From: Hebobacterum sp964559435
GTDB taxonomy: Bacteria; Armatimonadota; Hebobacteria; Hebobacterales; Hebobacteraceae
Length of the DNA: 47,825 bases
NCBI GenBank assembly: GCA_964559435.1
Contig: CAZLHI010000024.1
Coordinates: 1 to 47,825 of the forward strand
Direction of reading: 5' to 3'
How positions within the stretch are numbered: the first letter of the stretch is position 1; each line of letters begins with the position of its first letter. Shown piece by piece: positions 1 to 8,750 of this stretch. The position numbers and the translations under genes are program-made. The notes under the pieces were generated by a model. The model had not been told where the DNA came from. It saw nothing but the letters and a program-made list of their open reading frames with translations, and made no database searches.

Positions 1-1
1 C

Positions 2-568
2 TTCTCGGATGTCCCTTCTGACTACTGGTGCGCGCTGGCCGTTGAGGAATGCGTCGACGGCAATGTCGTGCAGGGCTACGGAGATGACACCTACAGACCG
101 ACGGTGTGGGTCGATCGGGCGCAGATGTCCGTCTACACATGGCGGGCATTCCAGAGCCCGTCCTACCCGGTGGTGCTTGGCGGCCCGGCGATAACGGACG
201 TGTACCTGCCGACTATCGGCTACCACGGCTGGTCGAGCACTGCGCCCACGGCCACTGCCAGCACGTACGCCTATGTTGAGTTCGACGTTGCGAACCTCGA
301 CGCGGACACGCTGGCCCCTGCTGCCACGACGTGGGACATCACGTTCGACTTCAGGGATGCCGACACTCCGACGGTTACCGGCGTGACTCAGGTGGTTCAG
401 GTGAGTAACGCCACCATTGCCGGCGCGACCGGTACGTACCTCACGGTCTATGTAGCCGTGCCGGTCGGCTCTCTGCCTGCTGGCGACTACGTGTTGGTGG
501 TCTTGGTCGAGGACTCGACCAATGTCGCGCACGAGTTGCCTCGGACGGTAGAGTTCCTCACCGCGTGA
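2..568 (+). CDS. SLH-domain surface protein, C-terminal part (5' end outside window)
   Basis: The frame is open from the window edge, so the start lies upstream. The first ~50 visible residues form an S-layer homology repeat: FSDVP, then a VQGYGDDTYRPT segment and DRAQM, matching the family pattern of F-DVP, GY-DGTFRP and TRAEM. SLH repeats usually anchor exported proteins to the cell envelope. The following ~130 residues are rich in Thr, Val and Ala and look like a beta-sandwich domain, with no family I can name. The gene ends shortly before a strong hairpin terminator. SLH identity is clear; the role of the whole protein cannot be judged from this piece. Confidence 0.8.
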   Translation, partial: FSDVPSDYWCALAVEECVDGNVVQGYGDDTYRPTVWVDRAQMSVYTWRAFQSPSYPVVLGGPAITDVYLPTIGYHGWSSTAPTATASTYAYVEFDVANLDADTLAPAATTWDITFDFRDADTPTVTGVTQVVQVSNATIAGATGTYLTVYVAVPVGSLPAGDYVLVVLVEDSTNVAHELPRTVEFLTA

Positions 569-650
569 GCGTAGTCAACGCAAGCTAACTGCGGCTCTTG
601 AGCCGACAGTTCGCGCCGAGAAGCCGACCTAGCTTCCGGCGCCCGTAACC

Positions 651-684
651 GAGAGCGCCCGCTTCGGCGGGCGCTCTCCTTTTG
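651..684 (+). terminator. Rho-independent terminator after the SLH gene
   Basis: A perfect 12-bp stem (GAGAGCGCCCGC with GCGGGCGCTCTC) closes a TTCG tetraloop and is followed by CTTTTG. It lies 83 bases after the SLH stop and before the tRNA promoter. Confidence 0.85.
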
Positions 685-731
685 ATGCCTTTCGGGCCAC
701 AGCACGCGGCCGTGTCTCTTCGGCCCGCTGC

Positions 732-761
732 TTGACCGCGGCGCGGAGCGTGGGCTATACT
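732..761 (+). promoter_or_regulatory. Sigma-70-type promoter of tRNA-Ser
   Basis: TTGACC (732-737) and TATACT (756-761) are separated by 18 bases, and the tRNA begins 22 bases after the -10 box. The same -35 box and spacing occur ahead of ssrA and smpB in this window. Confidence 0.7.
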
Positions 762-783
762 TGGCCCACTGAGGCGATTGCCC

Positions 784-874
784 GGAGGGGTGTCCGAGTT
801 GGCCTAAGGAGCGCGACTGGAAATCGCGTAGGGGGTCAAAAGCTCCCTCGCGGGTTCGAATCCCGCCCCCTCCG
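784..874 (+). tRNA. tRNA-Ser (anticodon GGA)
   Basis: A class II tRNA with a long variable arm. The 7-bp acceptor stem pairs GGAGGGG with CCCCTCC, the discriminator is G, and the T arm contains GGGTTCGAATCCC. The anticodon stem CGCGA/TCGCG encloses loop CTGGAAA, giving anticodon GGA at 819-821, which reads UCC and UCU serine codons. CCA is not encoded (CTG follows the discriminator). Confidence 0.97.
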
Positions 875-1042
875 CTGCCTCAAGGCGCGGACCGGCCTGT
901 CGGGCCCGGCCGCAAAGGCCGCGCATTCCCCCCTCCGCACTTCGCGTCGTGCTTCGCTCAAAGGGCGGGGGCGCGCTTCCTCAGATGATACACGAGGCGG
1001 GGCCTAGGCCGACTGGGCCGGCGACGGAGAGGAGGGCGGCGG

Positions 1043-2170
1043 TCAGAGAAGCCCGTCCAGATGCCCCCCCGTTAGGTTCCGGTGGTAGAGGAAGATCTGA
1101 GTGAAGTGGTAGCAGTTGTTGCAGAAGCACTGCTCGACCGGCCCGTCGCGGTTGGGCAGGTCCAGGGCCTCCAGGCGGAAGGCGCGGTAGTCGTCGGAAG
1201 CCCAGACATCGCGGAATCCTCTCTGCCCGACGTTCCCGATGACGCGCACGCTCGGGCAGCACGGATTGACATCCCCATTCGCGTTGATGCGGCAGAAGAA
1301 CTGGCCGATGTAGCAGGGCAAGTCGCGAAACAGGTCCTTGGTCCAGTCTTCCTTGTCCTCGCGGCTCAGATACTCGCTGGCCGTGGTGCTCCTCCCATGG
1401 GCCCGCATGATCGCATCGGCCTCTTCCACCTGGCGGCGCGCCTCCGCCCGTTCCTCCGCGGTCAGGGCAAGGGAGGCGCTTGCCTCGTTGATCCCCAGCG
1501 GCAGGAACTCGAGATTGTCGAGCCTCAGCTCCGCGGCCTCCTGCGCGAGCATCGCCACCTCGTGATAGCTCAGCTTGTGGATTGCGATGGTGGCCCCGAC
1601 GACTGGCACCCGGGCGCCGGTCTCATCCCGCCGCCGGATGAGATATCCGACATTCCTCATGATCTCGCGTCGCTCCCCGAGGGGAGCCTCCGTGACAGTG
1701 TGGTGAGTCTCGTCTGTGGCCGAGTTGATGCTGATGCGGAGCAGGTCGAGCTCCATGCTGAGGAGCTCGTCGCACAGCTCGCGCGTCAGGAAGGTGCCAT
1801 TGGTGATGAGTCGGCACTCCATGCCGAGGTGCTTGATGAGACGAAACATCTTCACTGCGTTGGGGTGCAGCAATGGCTCACCGGCACCGCAGATGTCGAT
1901 GCTCTTCGTGCCGAGGGATGACAACTGCGCCACTGTCCGCTCAAAGAGGTCCAAAGGCATCCGATGGAGTTGGCCTTCGGAGGAGAGGTTGTAGGAGTGG
2001 GTGCGGCACATGACGCACCGGTAGTTGCAGTGGTCGTCTATGCCGATCTGCACCCAGGAGGGAGCCTGGTTGAGCGCGAGGCCGCGGCGAATCCGGCGAA
2101 GCGTGTTGCCATACCGGAACCGCCACTTCACCTGTCTCGCCACGGCCCGCACGGATCCCTTCAATGCCAC
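1043..2170 (-). CDS. Radical SAM protein with C-terminal SPASM-type cysteines
   Basis: A 375-residue radical S-adenosylmethionine enzyme. The CNYRCVMC motif (C48, C52, C55) is the CX3CX2C that binds the catalytic [4Fe-4S] cluster, and ICGAGEPLLHP is the following glycine-rich SAM-contact motif. The C-terminal third has a cysteine cluster (CRINANGDVNPCC, then C-x-C-x2-C near the end) typical of SPASM domains, which carry auxiliary clusters in enzymes acting on peptides, sugars or alcohols. I chose the GTG at 2170 because GGAGGA lies five bases upstream on the coding strand; a longer frame could begin at ATG 2278 or further upstream. It is divergent from a second radical SAM gene. The substrate is unknown. 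Confidence 0.85.
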   Translation of the reverse strand: MALKGSVRAVARQVKWRFRYGNTLRRIRRGLALNQAPSWVQIGIDDHCNYRCVMCRTHSYNLSSEGQLHRMPLDLFERTVAQLSSLGTKSIDICGAGEPLLHPNAVKMFRLIKHLGMECRLITNGTFLTRELCDELLSMELDLLRISINSATDETHHTVTEAPLGERREIMRNVGYLIRRRDETGARVPVVGATIAIHKLSYHEVAMLAQEAAELRLDNLEFLPLGINEASASLALTAEERAEARRQVEEADAIMRAHGRSTTASEYLSREDKEDWTKDLFRDLPCYIGQFFCRINANGDVNPCCPSVRVIGNVGQRGFRDVWASDDYRAFRLEALDLPNRDGPVEQCFCNNCYHFTQIFLYHRNLTGGHLDGLL

Positions 2171-2443
2171 TCGGTTCCTCCGACCTCGCTGGGCTTGCGC
2201 GACGACAATCGTTATCTTTGGCGATGCGACAGGGCCTTCCTGCCGCACGGCTGCAGAGGGCAGGAGCCTCCACAGCATGAATACCCGCCCGGGCGTGCGT
2301 CCTAACGGCCGGCGGCCCTTCCTCCGCCTCCGTGCGTGCAGGGAGGGCCGGTCAGCAGGCGGAATTATGAGGAAGACGCACATCAGCAGACGTCATCCGG
2401 AGATTCGGTTGCAGCATCCGGAATTCTCCCCTGGTTGTGGAAG

Positions 2444-4099
2444 ATGACTGCGGCACGTCGCGGCGCAGGGCGCATCCACGTGTGCCTGATGACCCTTTAC
2501 TTGAGCGAGTCCCTCGGGGCGCGCCAGTTGTGCTCTGTGCTCAAGGCGCACGGGCACGAGTGCTCCTTGGTCTTCTTTAAGGAATTCCAGTGGGACGTCT
2601 TCCGGCCGGCCTCTGCCCGAGAGAAGGAGTTGCTCTTCCAGTTGCTCCGGCGCCTCAAGCCAGACCTCGTTGGTATCTCTCTGACCTCATCTCTCACCGC
2701 CGACCTCGGATACGTGCTCGCGGATGAGATTAGAGCGCAGCTGAAGGTGCCGGTGGTCCTGGGCGGCGGCCATGCTTCCGTGCGGCCGGAGGAGAGCCTG
2801 GAGCATGCCGACTTTGTCTGCCGGGGCGAAGGCGAGGAGGCGCTCGTCGAACTGGCGGACGCCCTGGCGGAGGGAAGGCCGACGACGAACATCCCCAACA
2901 TGTGGGCCAAGCAGGCTGGCCGGATTAACCGCAACGACGTACGGCCGCTGCGCGCCGATCTCGACTCGCTGCCGTTCGTGTCGTTCGGTGACGCGCAGTC
3001 CTACATCATCGAGTACGATCGCTGTGAGCAGATCGATCCGGCCACTCGCATCCCGCGCTACCACATAACCGCTTCTCGGATGGCCTGTCCGTTCAATTGC
3101 TCCTTCTGCGCGGGGCCGTGGTTTCGCCGCCAGCTCTATGCTGGAAAGGGCCCCCACCGCCGCTACAGAAGCGTGGAGAGCTTGCTGGAGGAGATCAAGC
3201 AGGCACGCGCCCGTCATCCAGACATCAAGCTCGTTCAGTTCTGGGATGAGGTCTTCGGCGTGCGTGCGCCGAAGGGGTGGCTCGACGAGTTCTGCGAGCG
3301 ATTTCCAAAGGAAATCGGGCTTCCATTCGCCATCTGGTCACATCCCGGCCTGCTGCCGGAGGCAATGGTGGGGAAGCTGAGAAAGGCCGGCCTGAAGAAA
3401 GTCGTCCTCGGGGTCGAGAGCGGCTCACAGGCCGTCCGGCGGGAAGTGCTGAACCGCCGGGAGACGGATGACACCGTTGTTCGAACAGGGGAGGTCCTGC
3501 ACAGGTACGGCGTGGAGGTGGGATATGACTTCATCGTGGACATCCCGTGGATGACAGAGGAGAACTGCCGAGGCACGTTCGAGATGCTGATGCGCCTGCC
3601 GCACCCCTTTGACATTGGCCTGCACAGCCTCAGCTTCCTCCCATGCACCGACATCACAGAGCGTGCCCTCGCCGAAGGGAAGATCCAACCCGAGCAGGTT
3701 GCCTCCGCCGACCGTCCTCTACAGGAGCGGTTCGAATCGTTCCTCTGGAAGGCGACTCTGTCCGGCGGAGACCGCAGGTCCGCTTATTGGCATAGCCTGA
3801 TCTACCTCGCCAGCATGCCCTTCATCCCGCGCAGCGTCCTCCGGAAGCTCTACCGAATGGGCTGGCTTCTGAAGCTGTACCCGCGCTTGCTCGCGGCCGC
3901 CGCCGAGGCCGCCCGGTGGAAGAAGGAGACCGGCCGGCTCCGGCTCCACCCAGCACTGATGGTGGCATGTCCGTGGCTTGGCTCGTTCTTGGCGCGCCAC
4001 CCCAGCCTTGGTCGGCTTCTGAACAACTTGGCTCGCGGCATCGGTGGGCTCGCCCGGAAACTCATCGGCCGCGCAAGACGGCCGGCGGTGTCTACCTAG
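2444..4099 (+). CDS. B12-binding-domain radical SAM protein
   Basis: About 551 residues. The N-terminal ~170 residues form a cobalamin-binding-like Rossmann domain (LVGISLTSS, then VVLGGGHASV and CRGEGEEAL), as in the family named for anaerobic Mg-protoporphyrin cyclase BchE. The radical SAM core follows with MACPFNCSFC (C215, C219, C222). Family members include methyltransferases, cyclases and lipid- or hopanoid-modifying enzymes. The C-terminal ~130 residues are basic and hydrophobic and could contact the membrane. The ATG at 2444 was chosen because family similarity begins soon after it; a GTG at 2336 would add 36 unlikely residues. Its stop codon shares a CTAG with the convergent gene downstream. 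The reaction is unknown. Confidence 0.85.
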   Translation: MTAARRGAGRIHVCLMTLYLSESLGARQLCSVLKAHGHECSLVFFKEFQWDVFRPASAREKELLFQLLRRLKPDLVGISLTSSLTADLGYVLADEIRAQLKVPVVLGGGHASVRPEESLEHADFVCRGEGEEALVELADALAEGRPTTNIPNMWAKQAGRINRNDVRPLRADLDSLPFVSFGDAQSYIIEYDRCEQIDPATRIPRYHITASRMACPFNCSFCAGPWFRRQLYAGKGPHRRYRSVESLLEEIKQARARHPDIKLVQFWDEVFGVRAPKGWLDEFCERFPKEIGLPFAIWSHPGLLPEAMVGKLRKAGLKKVVLGVESGSQAVRREVLNRRETDDTVVRTGEVLHRYGVEVGYDFIVDIPWMTEENCRGTFEMLMRLPHPFDIGLHSLSFLPCTDITERALAEGKIQPEQVASADRPLQERFESFLWKATLSGGDRRSAYWHSLIYLASMPFIPRSVLRKLYRMGWLLKLYPRLLAAAAEAARWKKETGRLRLHPALMVACPWLGSFLARHPSLGRLLNNLARGIGGLARKLIGRARRPAVST

Positions 4100-4524
4100 C
4101 TCGACTTGGCCGCCTGTGCGCGGCGCCTGCGACGTTTGCGCTGCCTTTCCTTCTTCTTAGTCCACCAGGCGTCGAATTGCTCCGTGCTGTCGAACTGCAG
4201 GTCGTGTTTGGGCCGCGCCGGGTATTCGCACTCCTCGGTATCGTAGCCGCGACACACGAGGGGTCGGCTCTCATAGGCCGAGCACAGGTTGTTTCGCGTG
4301 AGATACTTGCAGCGGTTCCGAACCTCTACGTGCCAGCGGCGGCCGTGGAAGTAGACGCTGATGTTCTCGTGAGCGAGAAACCAGCTGATCTCATCGAAGT
4401 CGGCCTTTCGGCGTGGCGCGTCTATGTGAATCGTTATGTACCGGCAGCAGCGCGCCTCGCACAGCTCCTGGCAGATGCGGCGGTGCTCTGCCTCCTTGGT
4501 GGTCTCCTTCGACTGCTTGGGCAT
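4096..4524 (-). CDS. YkgJ-family cysteine-cluster protein
   Basis: A 142-residue cytoplasmic protein with the eight-cysteine pattern of the YkgJ family (UPF0153), described as putative zinc- or iron-chelating. Visible are C18, C22, C26 and C27 (CQELCEARCCR), then CKYLTRNNLCSAYESRPLVC and a final TEEC. The C-terminus is a basic tail rich in Lys and Arg. The start is ATG 4524 with GAGG eight bases upstream. It converges on the B12-type radical SAM gene, with the two stops overlapping in one CTAG. Members often sit near metalloenzyme genes, which would fit the radical SAM neighbours, but no function is established. Confidence 0.8.
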   Translation of the reverse strand: MPKQSKETTKEAEHRRICQELCEARCCRYITIHIDAPRRKADFDEISWFLAHENISVYFHGRRWHVEVRNRCKYLTRNNLCSAYESRPLVCRGYDTEECEYPARPKHDLQFDSTEQFDAWWTKKKERQRKRRRRRAQAAKSS

Positions 4525-4581
4525 TGCCGATCCTCAACTGGGTCGCGTTCGCATACGGTGTGGTGATGAAGCGTTAGCTCG

Positions 4582-6294
4582 TTAGTCCGGGGCTAGAGCC
4601 GCGAGCAGACGACCGGCCTCCTCCCGCGTCGTCAGCAGTAGCTCATCGTCCCTGGTGTGGCCGAGCGGGTCGGGTGCGATCTGTGTTCGGACCCGCTGGA
4701 GGAGCCTCTTTGCGGCGGAAACAAGTCGTGCGTTCTTCTTGCCGGCGCCCTCGACCGCTTGCTCGAGCAGGTGGAGGTACTCGAAATCCTCGAACCCTTT
4801 CCTGATGACCTCCCAGCGGATGCTGGAGCAGATGCTGCTCTTCCCCGGATAGACGATGTGCGGGTCGCCTGCAGGGAGCGGCGTTCGGTCAGCACAGTAG
4901 ATGCTCGCACCGGTCGCGTCAAGCCAGGGTGAGACTGGCACGCGCATGGGAACTCCCTGCCAAGTCACCCACCAGTTGTACCCCCAGTGAAGGAATCCCT
5001 TCAGGTCGAGGCTCCAGGAGAGCCAATAGATGATGCGATTCCGGATCGAGGGATAGTCGAGGAAGCGGTTGGGATAGTGCCCCTGTGGCGCGAGGCAGAC
5101 GTAGCTCCACAGCTCCTCGTTCGGGCTGCGGGGGGAATCCGGCCCGGTGTGCTGGATCTGCGGCACCCGCCAGTCCACAGCGCCGACCAGTCCGGGACTC
5201 ATCACGGCATCGATGATTGGCACTCCAGGCAGCCACTCGCGCACTCTATCCGCGCAGTGAAGCCAGGAAGCCTCGTTCGCAGGTACGGGCTCGTCGGCGA
5301 TGTGCTGGACGAAGCGCCTCTCCCATCTTCGACGCTTGAGGTGTGCGTAGACGCCCTTCACGAACTGCTCGAGGTAGCCCTCGAACTCCTCGTCACTGAG
5401 ATCCGCACGCGAGGTCTTGAGTTGCCTTCCGCTCGCACCATAGACCGGGAATCGTCTGAACACGATGTCGCTCTCCCAACCGCCGGCCCGCGCCGCGAGG
5501 TGGCCGCCCTCTATCCACGTCACCCCGGCGTCCTTGAAGATCTTGAGCCAGCGGTTCAGCAGTGCGAAGTCGAAGCTGAAGCGGCCGGACTTGGTCTTCT
5601 TCATCTTGACCAGCGTATCGAACGGGGTAAGCACCATGTCTTGCTTGTGCTCAACCATGTCGGCGGCGACCTTCGCGAGCCAGTCCCAGTGCTGATCGGA
5701 CCACAGTTCGACGTGGTAGTAGTCGGCCAGTATCTCCGGCGAGAACCATTCCGTGTGATGCAGGTGGAACTCGCCGGGGAGCGTGAAGGGCCACACACTC
5801 ACGGCTAGGGGGACTTCAAAATCGTGTCGCTGCCCATTTTGAGTCGCGAGTTGGACGGCGATGGCGCCCTTGTACTCCCCTGGTGGCGTGCCCTCAGGCA
5901 CGGTCACCGACACCCAGAGCGGCTGAGTCCACTCGTCTCTTATCTTGATCGTCTTCTCCTCGAGGAATGCATCGGGAAAGAACGCGGGCGCTTTCCTGAG
6001 ATAGCTCGAAGGATCGGCGTTCTCAGGGGGATTGTTGAGCACGTAGACGTACCAGACCCACCAAGCCGACAGGCATTCGCTGGGAATGGAACGGCCGTTG
6101 TCGCCGACCAGGTCCGGGAGCAAGAAGCGTGCTTCGGCCACCTGAACGCCTCGCGGAACACGTATTGCGATCTGGGCGTCCTCGGTTTCGTTCCGAGCCG
6201 CCTTCAGAGAGATAGACCTGCCCGCTCTCCCGGGCTTGAGGCTTTCGGGGAAGAGCTTGTCCAGGGAATGCGTGGTCCACACGTCGATCTGCAT
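4582..6294 (-). CDS. DUF4091-containing protein, glycoside-hydrolase-like
   Basis: A 570-residue protein beginning MQIDVWTTHSLDKLFP. The first ~170 residues form a beta-sandwich-like region, the centre resembles a TIM barrel of glycosidase type (HHTEWFSPE, then a segment with HIADEPVP), and the end carries the DUF4091 signature RKGFEDFEYLHLLEQ. DUF4091 proteins are probable polysaccharide-active enzymes, often exported, although no signal peptide is visible here. The start is chosen at ATG 6294 because AGGAGG lies 10 bases upstream. The frame stays open to an ATG at 6480, adding 62 residues whose first 25 match another protein family (see the remnant at 6406-6480). The enzymatic activity is unproven. 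Confidence 0.8.
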   Translation of the reverse strand: MQIDVWTTHSLDKLFPESLKPGRAGRSISLKAARNETEDAQIAIRVPRGVQVAEARFLLPDLVGDNGRSIPSECLSAWWVWYVYVLNNPPENADPSSYLRKAPAFFPDAFLEEKTIKIRDEWTQPLWVSVTVPEGTPPGEYKGAIAVQLATQNGQRHDFEVPLAVSVWPFTLPGEFHLHHTEWFSPEILADYYHVELWSDQHWDWLAKVAADMVEHKQDMVLTPFDTLVKMKKTKSGRFSFDFALLNRWLKIFKDAGVTWIEGGHLAARAGGWESDIVFRRFPVYGASGRQLKTSRADLSDEEFEGYLEQFVKGVYAHLKRRRWERRFVQHIADEPVPANEASWLHCADRVREWLPGVPIIDAVMSPGLVGAVDWRVPQIQHTGPDSPRSPNEELWSYVCLAPQGHYPNRFLDYPSIRNRIIYWLSWSLDLKGFLHWGYNWWVTWQGVPMRVPVSPWLDATGASIYCADRTPLPAGDPHIVYPGKSSICSSIRWEVIRKGFEDFEYLHLLEQAVEGAGKKNARLVSAAKRLLQRVRTQIAPDPLGHTRDDELLLTTREEAGRLLAALAPD

Positions 6295-6304
6295 CGGTTC
6301 TCGC

Positions 6305-6310
6305 CCTCCT
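6305..6310 (-). promoter_or_regulatory. Shine-Dalgarno that fixes the DUF4091 start
   Basis: On the coding strand AGGAGG precedes ATG 6294 with a 10-base spacer. It supports initiation at the internal ATG rather than at 6480. Confidence 0.7.
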
Positions 6311-6405
6311 GGCCATCCGCCAACGCGAGATGGTGACTTGCTTCTCGCGCGCACGCAACGCTCCTTCCGCCGCGGCTGCGAGGGGACACATGATCGGCCG
6401 TGCCG

Positions 6406-6480
6406 GCCGTAGGTGACGACCTTGCCCTTTGGAATGCGAGCAACGATCTCGTAGACTTGTTGGAAGAAGCTGTCAGCCAT
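6406..6480 (-). pseudogene. 5' remnant of an alkyltransferase-like (MGMT/ATL) gene
   Basis: The first 25 codons from ATG 6480 read MADSFFQQVYEIVARIPKGK followed by VVTYG. This is the characteristic start of the DNA-binding domain of alkyltransferase-like and O6-methylguanine-DNA methyltransferase proteins (F-VY-IV-IPKG-V-TYG-IA). The match stops abruptly after TYG; the expected helix and the PCHR/PWHR active-site region are absent in all frames. A GAGGAG Shine-Dalgarno precedes the ATG. The remnant is in frame with the downstream DUF4091 gene, so a chimeric 632-residue product is possible. It is most likely the scar of a deletion or recombination, though a chimeric assembly join is not excluded. 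Confidence 0.65.
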
Positions 6481-6658
6481 TGGCTCCTCTAGCTGCAGGC
6501 TGTGCTCGGTGTCTCTTCCGTTGCCTGGGGTGCGGCTTCACGCCTGCGAGCGACCGACACCATCGGGCAGGCCGAAAGGGGCTCCTCGAAGGCTCTCGAA
6601 ATGCATCCTCGGGTCAGCACCCCCGCGGTAGGTTCTTCGGGCCGCCGGAGGCACAGGA

Positions 6659-7771
6659 TTGCGTCGGGCCTACGTCTTCACTCTCTTAGCAGTCGTGTTC
6701 TGGACCACGGGACCCGTTGGCAGCAAGGCCGCCCTGCTGGCCGAGGGCAGCGGCGCGCGGCTCACCCCGCTGCAGGTCGCCTTCTGGGCGATTGGCCTCG
6801 GCTGGCTGGCCCTCCTGGTGCTCACATGTGCGCGGGGTAGGTTGGCTCGGCTCCGCGATGTCTCGGGGCGCGGCTGGCTGGTGCTGATCGGGATGGGCCT
6901 CTTCGGCTGGGTCGGATACCCGGTAGGCATTAATGTCGCCTACACGATGCTTTCGCTGCCTGAGGCGATGATTATCAGCTACCTGAACCCGGTCTTCGTC
7001 GTGCTCCTGCAGGGCGCGATGTTCGGATCGGCGATCCGGATCGTCTCCGGCTGGGAGCAGCAGCCGGACGTCGAGCGGAGGCCGCCCATCGGTCGTGTGG
7101 CGATCGGCTTACTGCTGTGTCTATTGGGTGTCGCCTGGATTGCTACGGGCGGCCGGCTCTCCGCGCTCGACCGTTTGACATCGGTCACCGGCGCCCTGGC
7201 CGCGATGTTCGCTGCCTTCGCCTGGGGGGTCTACTCCAACCTGGGTCGGTTCGTTGCGGTGCGGCCCGGACATGAGGCGTCCGGCCTCGGGGACATCCAC
7301 AACCTCGGCGCGATGTTCACGGGTCTGCTGGCAATGGGAGCGGCGCTGGCCTTGAGCGGCCAGCTCGGTGTCCCGGCCGGCCTCCGGACCGCGCTCTATC
7401 TGGTCGAGCTGGGGCCGGTCTGGGTCGATGCCTGGGTGCCCATCTCCATCATGGCCGTGTTGAACTATTGCCTGGGCTACACGATCTGGCTCTACGCCCT
7501 CGAAGCGGCCGGCCGCGTCGGTCAGGCCCACAAGCTGCCGCCGCTGACGAATCTCGTTCTGGTCTCTGCCATCGGACTGGGTTGGTTGATTCTGCGGGAA
7601 TCAATCGGGCCGGGATTCTGGGAGGGCGCGGGTTTGATCGCCGCCGGGAACGTGGTCGCTCTCTGGCCCGCGCGGGCGCCGAGATCGTCACGCGCCGCCG
7701 TGCAGGTCGCGCCAGAGCCACGCCGAAGCGCTTCGAGCGCCACTACAGGAGAGGAGGATCAGATTGCTTGA
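6659..7771 (+). CDS. EamA/DMT-family transporter
   Basis: A 370-residue integral membrane protein with about ten hydrophobic segments in two EamA repeats. The first opens at VFTLLAVVFWTTGPVGSKAA, the second includes VTGALAAMFAAFAWGVYSN. The drug/metabolite transporter superfamily exports or imports small solutes such as amino acids; the substrate cannot be read from sequence. The start is TTG 6659, with GGAG about 8 bases upstream, because the first helix begins immediately. The tail after the last helix is polar (APRSSRAAVQ...). The stop overlaps the next gene by eight bases, so the two are probably cotranscribed. Confidence 0.85.
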   Translation: MRRAYVFTLLAVVFWTTGPVGSKAALLAEGSGARLTPLQVAFWAIGLGWLALLVLTCARGRLARLRDVSGRGWLVLIGMGLFGWVGYPVGINVAYTMLSLPEAMIISYLNPVFVVLLQGAMFGSAIRIVSGWEQQPDVERRPPIGRVAIGLLLCLLGVAWIATGGRLSALDRLTSVTGALAAMFAAFAWGVYSNLGRFVAVRPGHEASGLGDIHNLGAMFTGLLAMGAALALSGQLGVPAGLRTALYLVELGPVWVDAWVPISIMAVLNYCLGYTIWLYALEAAGRVGQAHKLPPLTNLVLVSAIGLGWLILRESIGPGFWEGAGLIAAGNVVALWPARAPRSSRAAVQVAPEPRRSASSATTGEEDQIA

Positions 7772-8699
7772 GAACCCGTTTGGGTCTCCCGGAAGCTGGT
7801 ACCGGGCGAACCTCCATGCCCATACGACTAGGTCCGACGGCGACTTGTCGCCGGAGGAGGCTGCCGACTTCTACCGGCGCGCAGGATACCAGGTGCTTTC
7901 CATCACCGATCACAGCCACGTCACCGACGTGCGCGCGCAGTTCCCCGACTTCCTCCTACTGAGTGGAGTGGAGCTTCAAGGGGACAGATCGCGTCAGGGC
8001 ACCACGTATCACATCGTCGGCCTCGACGTCCGCTCTCGTGGGCGGATGGAGATACCGGCCGGGGCGAAGGCGCAGGATGTCGTGGACATGGTTCGGGACG
8101 ACGGCGGAGAGGCGATCCTCGCGCATCCCTACTGGTCCGGCCTCATGGCTGAGGACGTCGTGAGCTTGCGCGGGTGCTTCGCGCTGGAGGTCTACAACAC
8201 TGGTTGCGACCTGGAGATACTCCGCGGCTACAGCACAGTGCACTGGGACGATCTGCTTACGCTCGGCCGGGACTACGGGGCCGTGGCCGTTGACGACGGG
8301 CACTCCGGCGCCTTCGACCACGGCCTCGGGTGGACCATGATCAAGGCCCAGGAGCTGAGCGTCGAGGCCATCATGGACGCACTGCGCCGCGGTCTCTACT
8401 ACTCATCCACGGGCCCGGAGATCCTCGACCTGAGAGCTGCCGATGGAAGGATCGCCGTCCGCACCTCGCCCGTCCGGTCGATTGCGCTCGTTTCCGGGCC
8501 GGGTGTAGGCGGCCGCCGGATCGCCAAGCCCGGCCGCACGATCACCGACGCGGAGTTCGCACTGCCGCGGGCGCGCTACTGCCGCCTCGAGGCCGCCGAC
8601 GCCGACGGCAAAGTGGCCTGGTCGAATCCGATCATTCTGAGCATCAATTCCGGGCATCAATTCCGGGCAATTCCGGGAATTCCGGGGACACCATACTAA
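7764..8699 (+). CDS. PHP-domain metal-dependent hydrolase
   Basis: A 311-residue PHP-domain protein. Metal-ligand motifs are visible in order: LHAHTTRSDG (H18, H20), ITDHSHVTD, LSGVELQGD, ILAHPYW and VAVDDGHSG. These match PHP phosphoesterases and CehA/McbA-type hydrolases. The C-terminal third is beta-rich, as in relatives that handle phosphorylated or glycosylated small molecules; the substrate is unknown. The start is TTG 7764, preceded by GAGGAGG and overlapping the EamA gene by eight bases. The last ~17 codons after NPIILSI are encoded by AATTCCGGG repeats and the terminal repeat of the adjacent RAYT element, so the natural C-terminus was replaced or extended by the insertion. Confidence 0.85.
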   Translation: MLENPFGSPGSWYRANLHAHTTRSDGDLSPEEAADFYRRAGYQVLSITDHSHVTDVRAQFPDFLLLSGVELQGDRSRQGTTYHIVGLDVRSRGRMEIPAGAKAQDVVDMVRDDGGEAILAHPYWSGLMAEDVVSLRGCFALEVYNTGCDLEILRGYSTVHWDDLLTLGRDYGAVAVDDGHSGAFDHGLGWTMIKAQELSVEAIMDALRRGLYYSSTGPEILDLRAADGRIAVRTSPVRSIALVSGPGVGGRRIAKPGRTITDAEFALPRARYCRLEAADADGKVAWSNPIILSINSGHQFRAIPGIPGTPY

Positions 8700-8704
8700 A
8701 TTAT
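8678..8704 (+). repeat. Left inverted repeat of the RAYT element
   Basis: A 27-base repeat containing GGGGACACCATACTAAATTA. It matches the reverse complement of 9470-9496 at 25 of 27 positions and contains the stop codon of the PHP gene (8697-8699). Confidence 0.85.
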
Positions 8705-8750
8705 CCGGTTCCTGGCAATGGCCTACCCGCCAGTCGCTGAGATAGGGTGC

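Noticed and set aside
875..1042. GC-rich inverted sequences after tRNA-Ser as a terminator
   Set aside because: GGCCGC/GCGGCC-type pairing is present but without a T tract, so there is no firm support.
1082..1921. Long plus-strand open frame inside the SPASM radical SAM gene
   Set aside because: It is antisense to a gene with clear motifs and shows no domain; GC-rich DNA makes such open antisense frames common.
6295..6480. A 632-residue DUF4091 protein starting at 6480
   Set aside because: The N-terminal part matches a different family, and AGGAGG ahead of ATG 6294 gives a better start.
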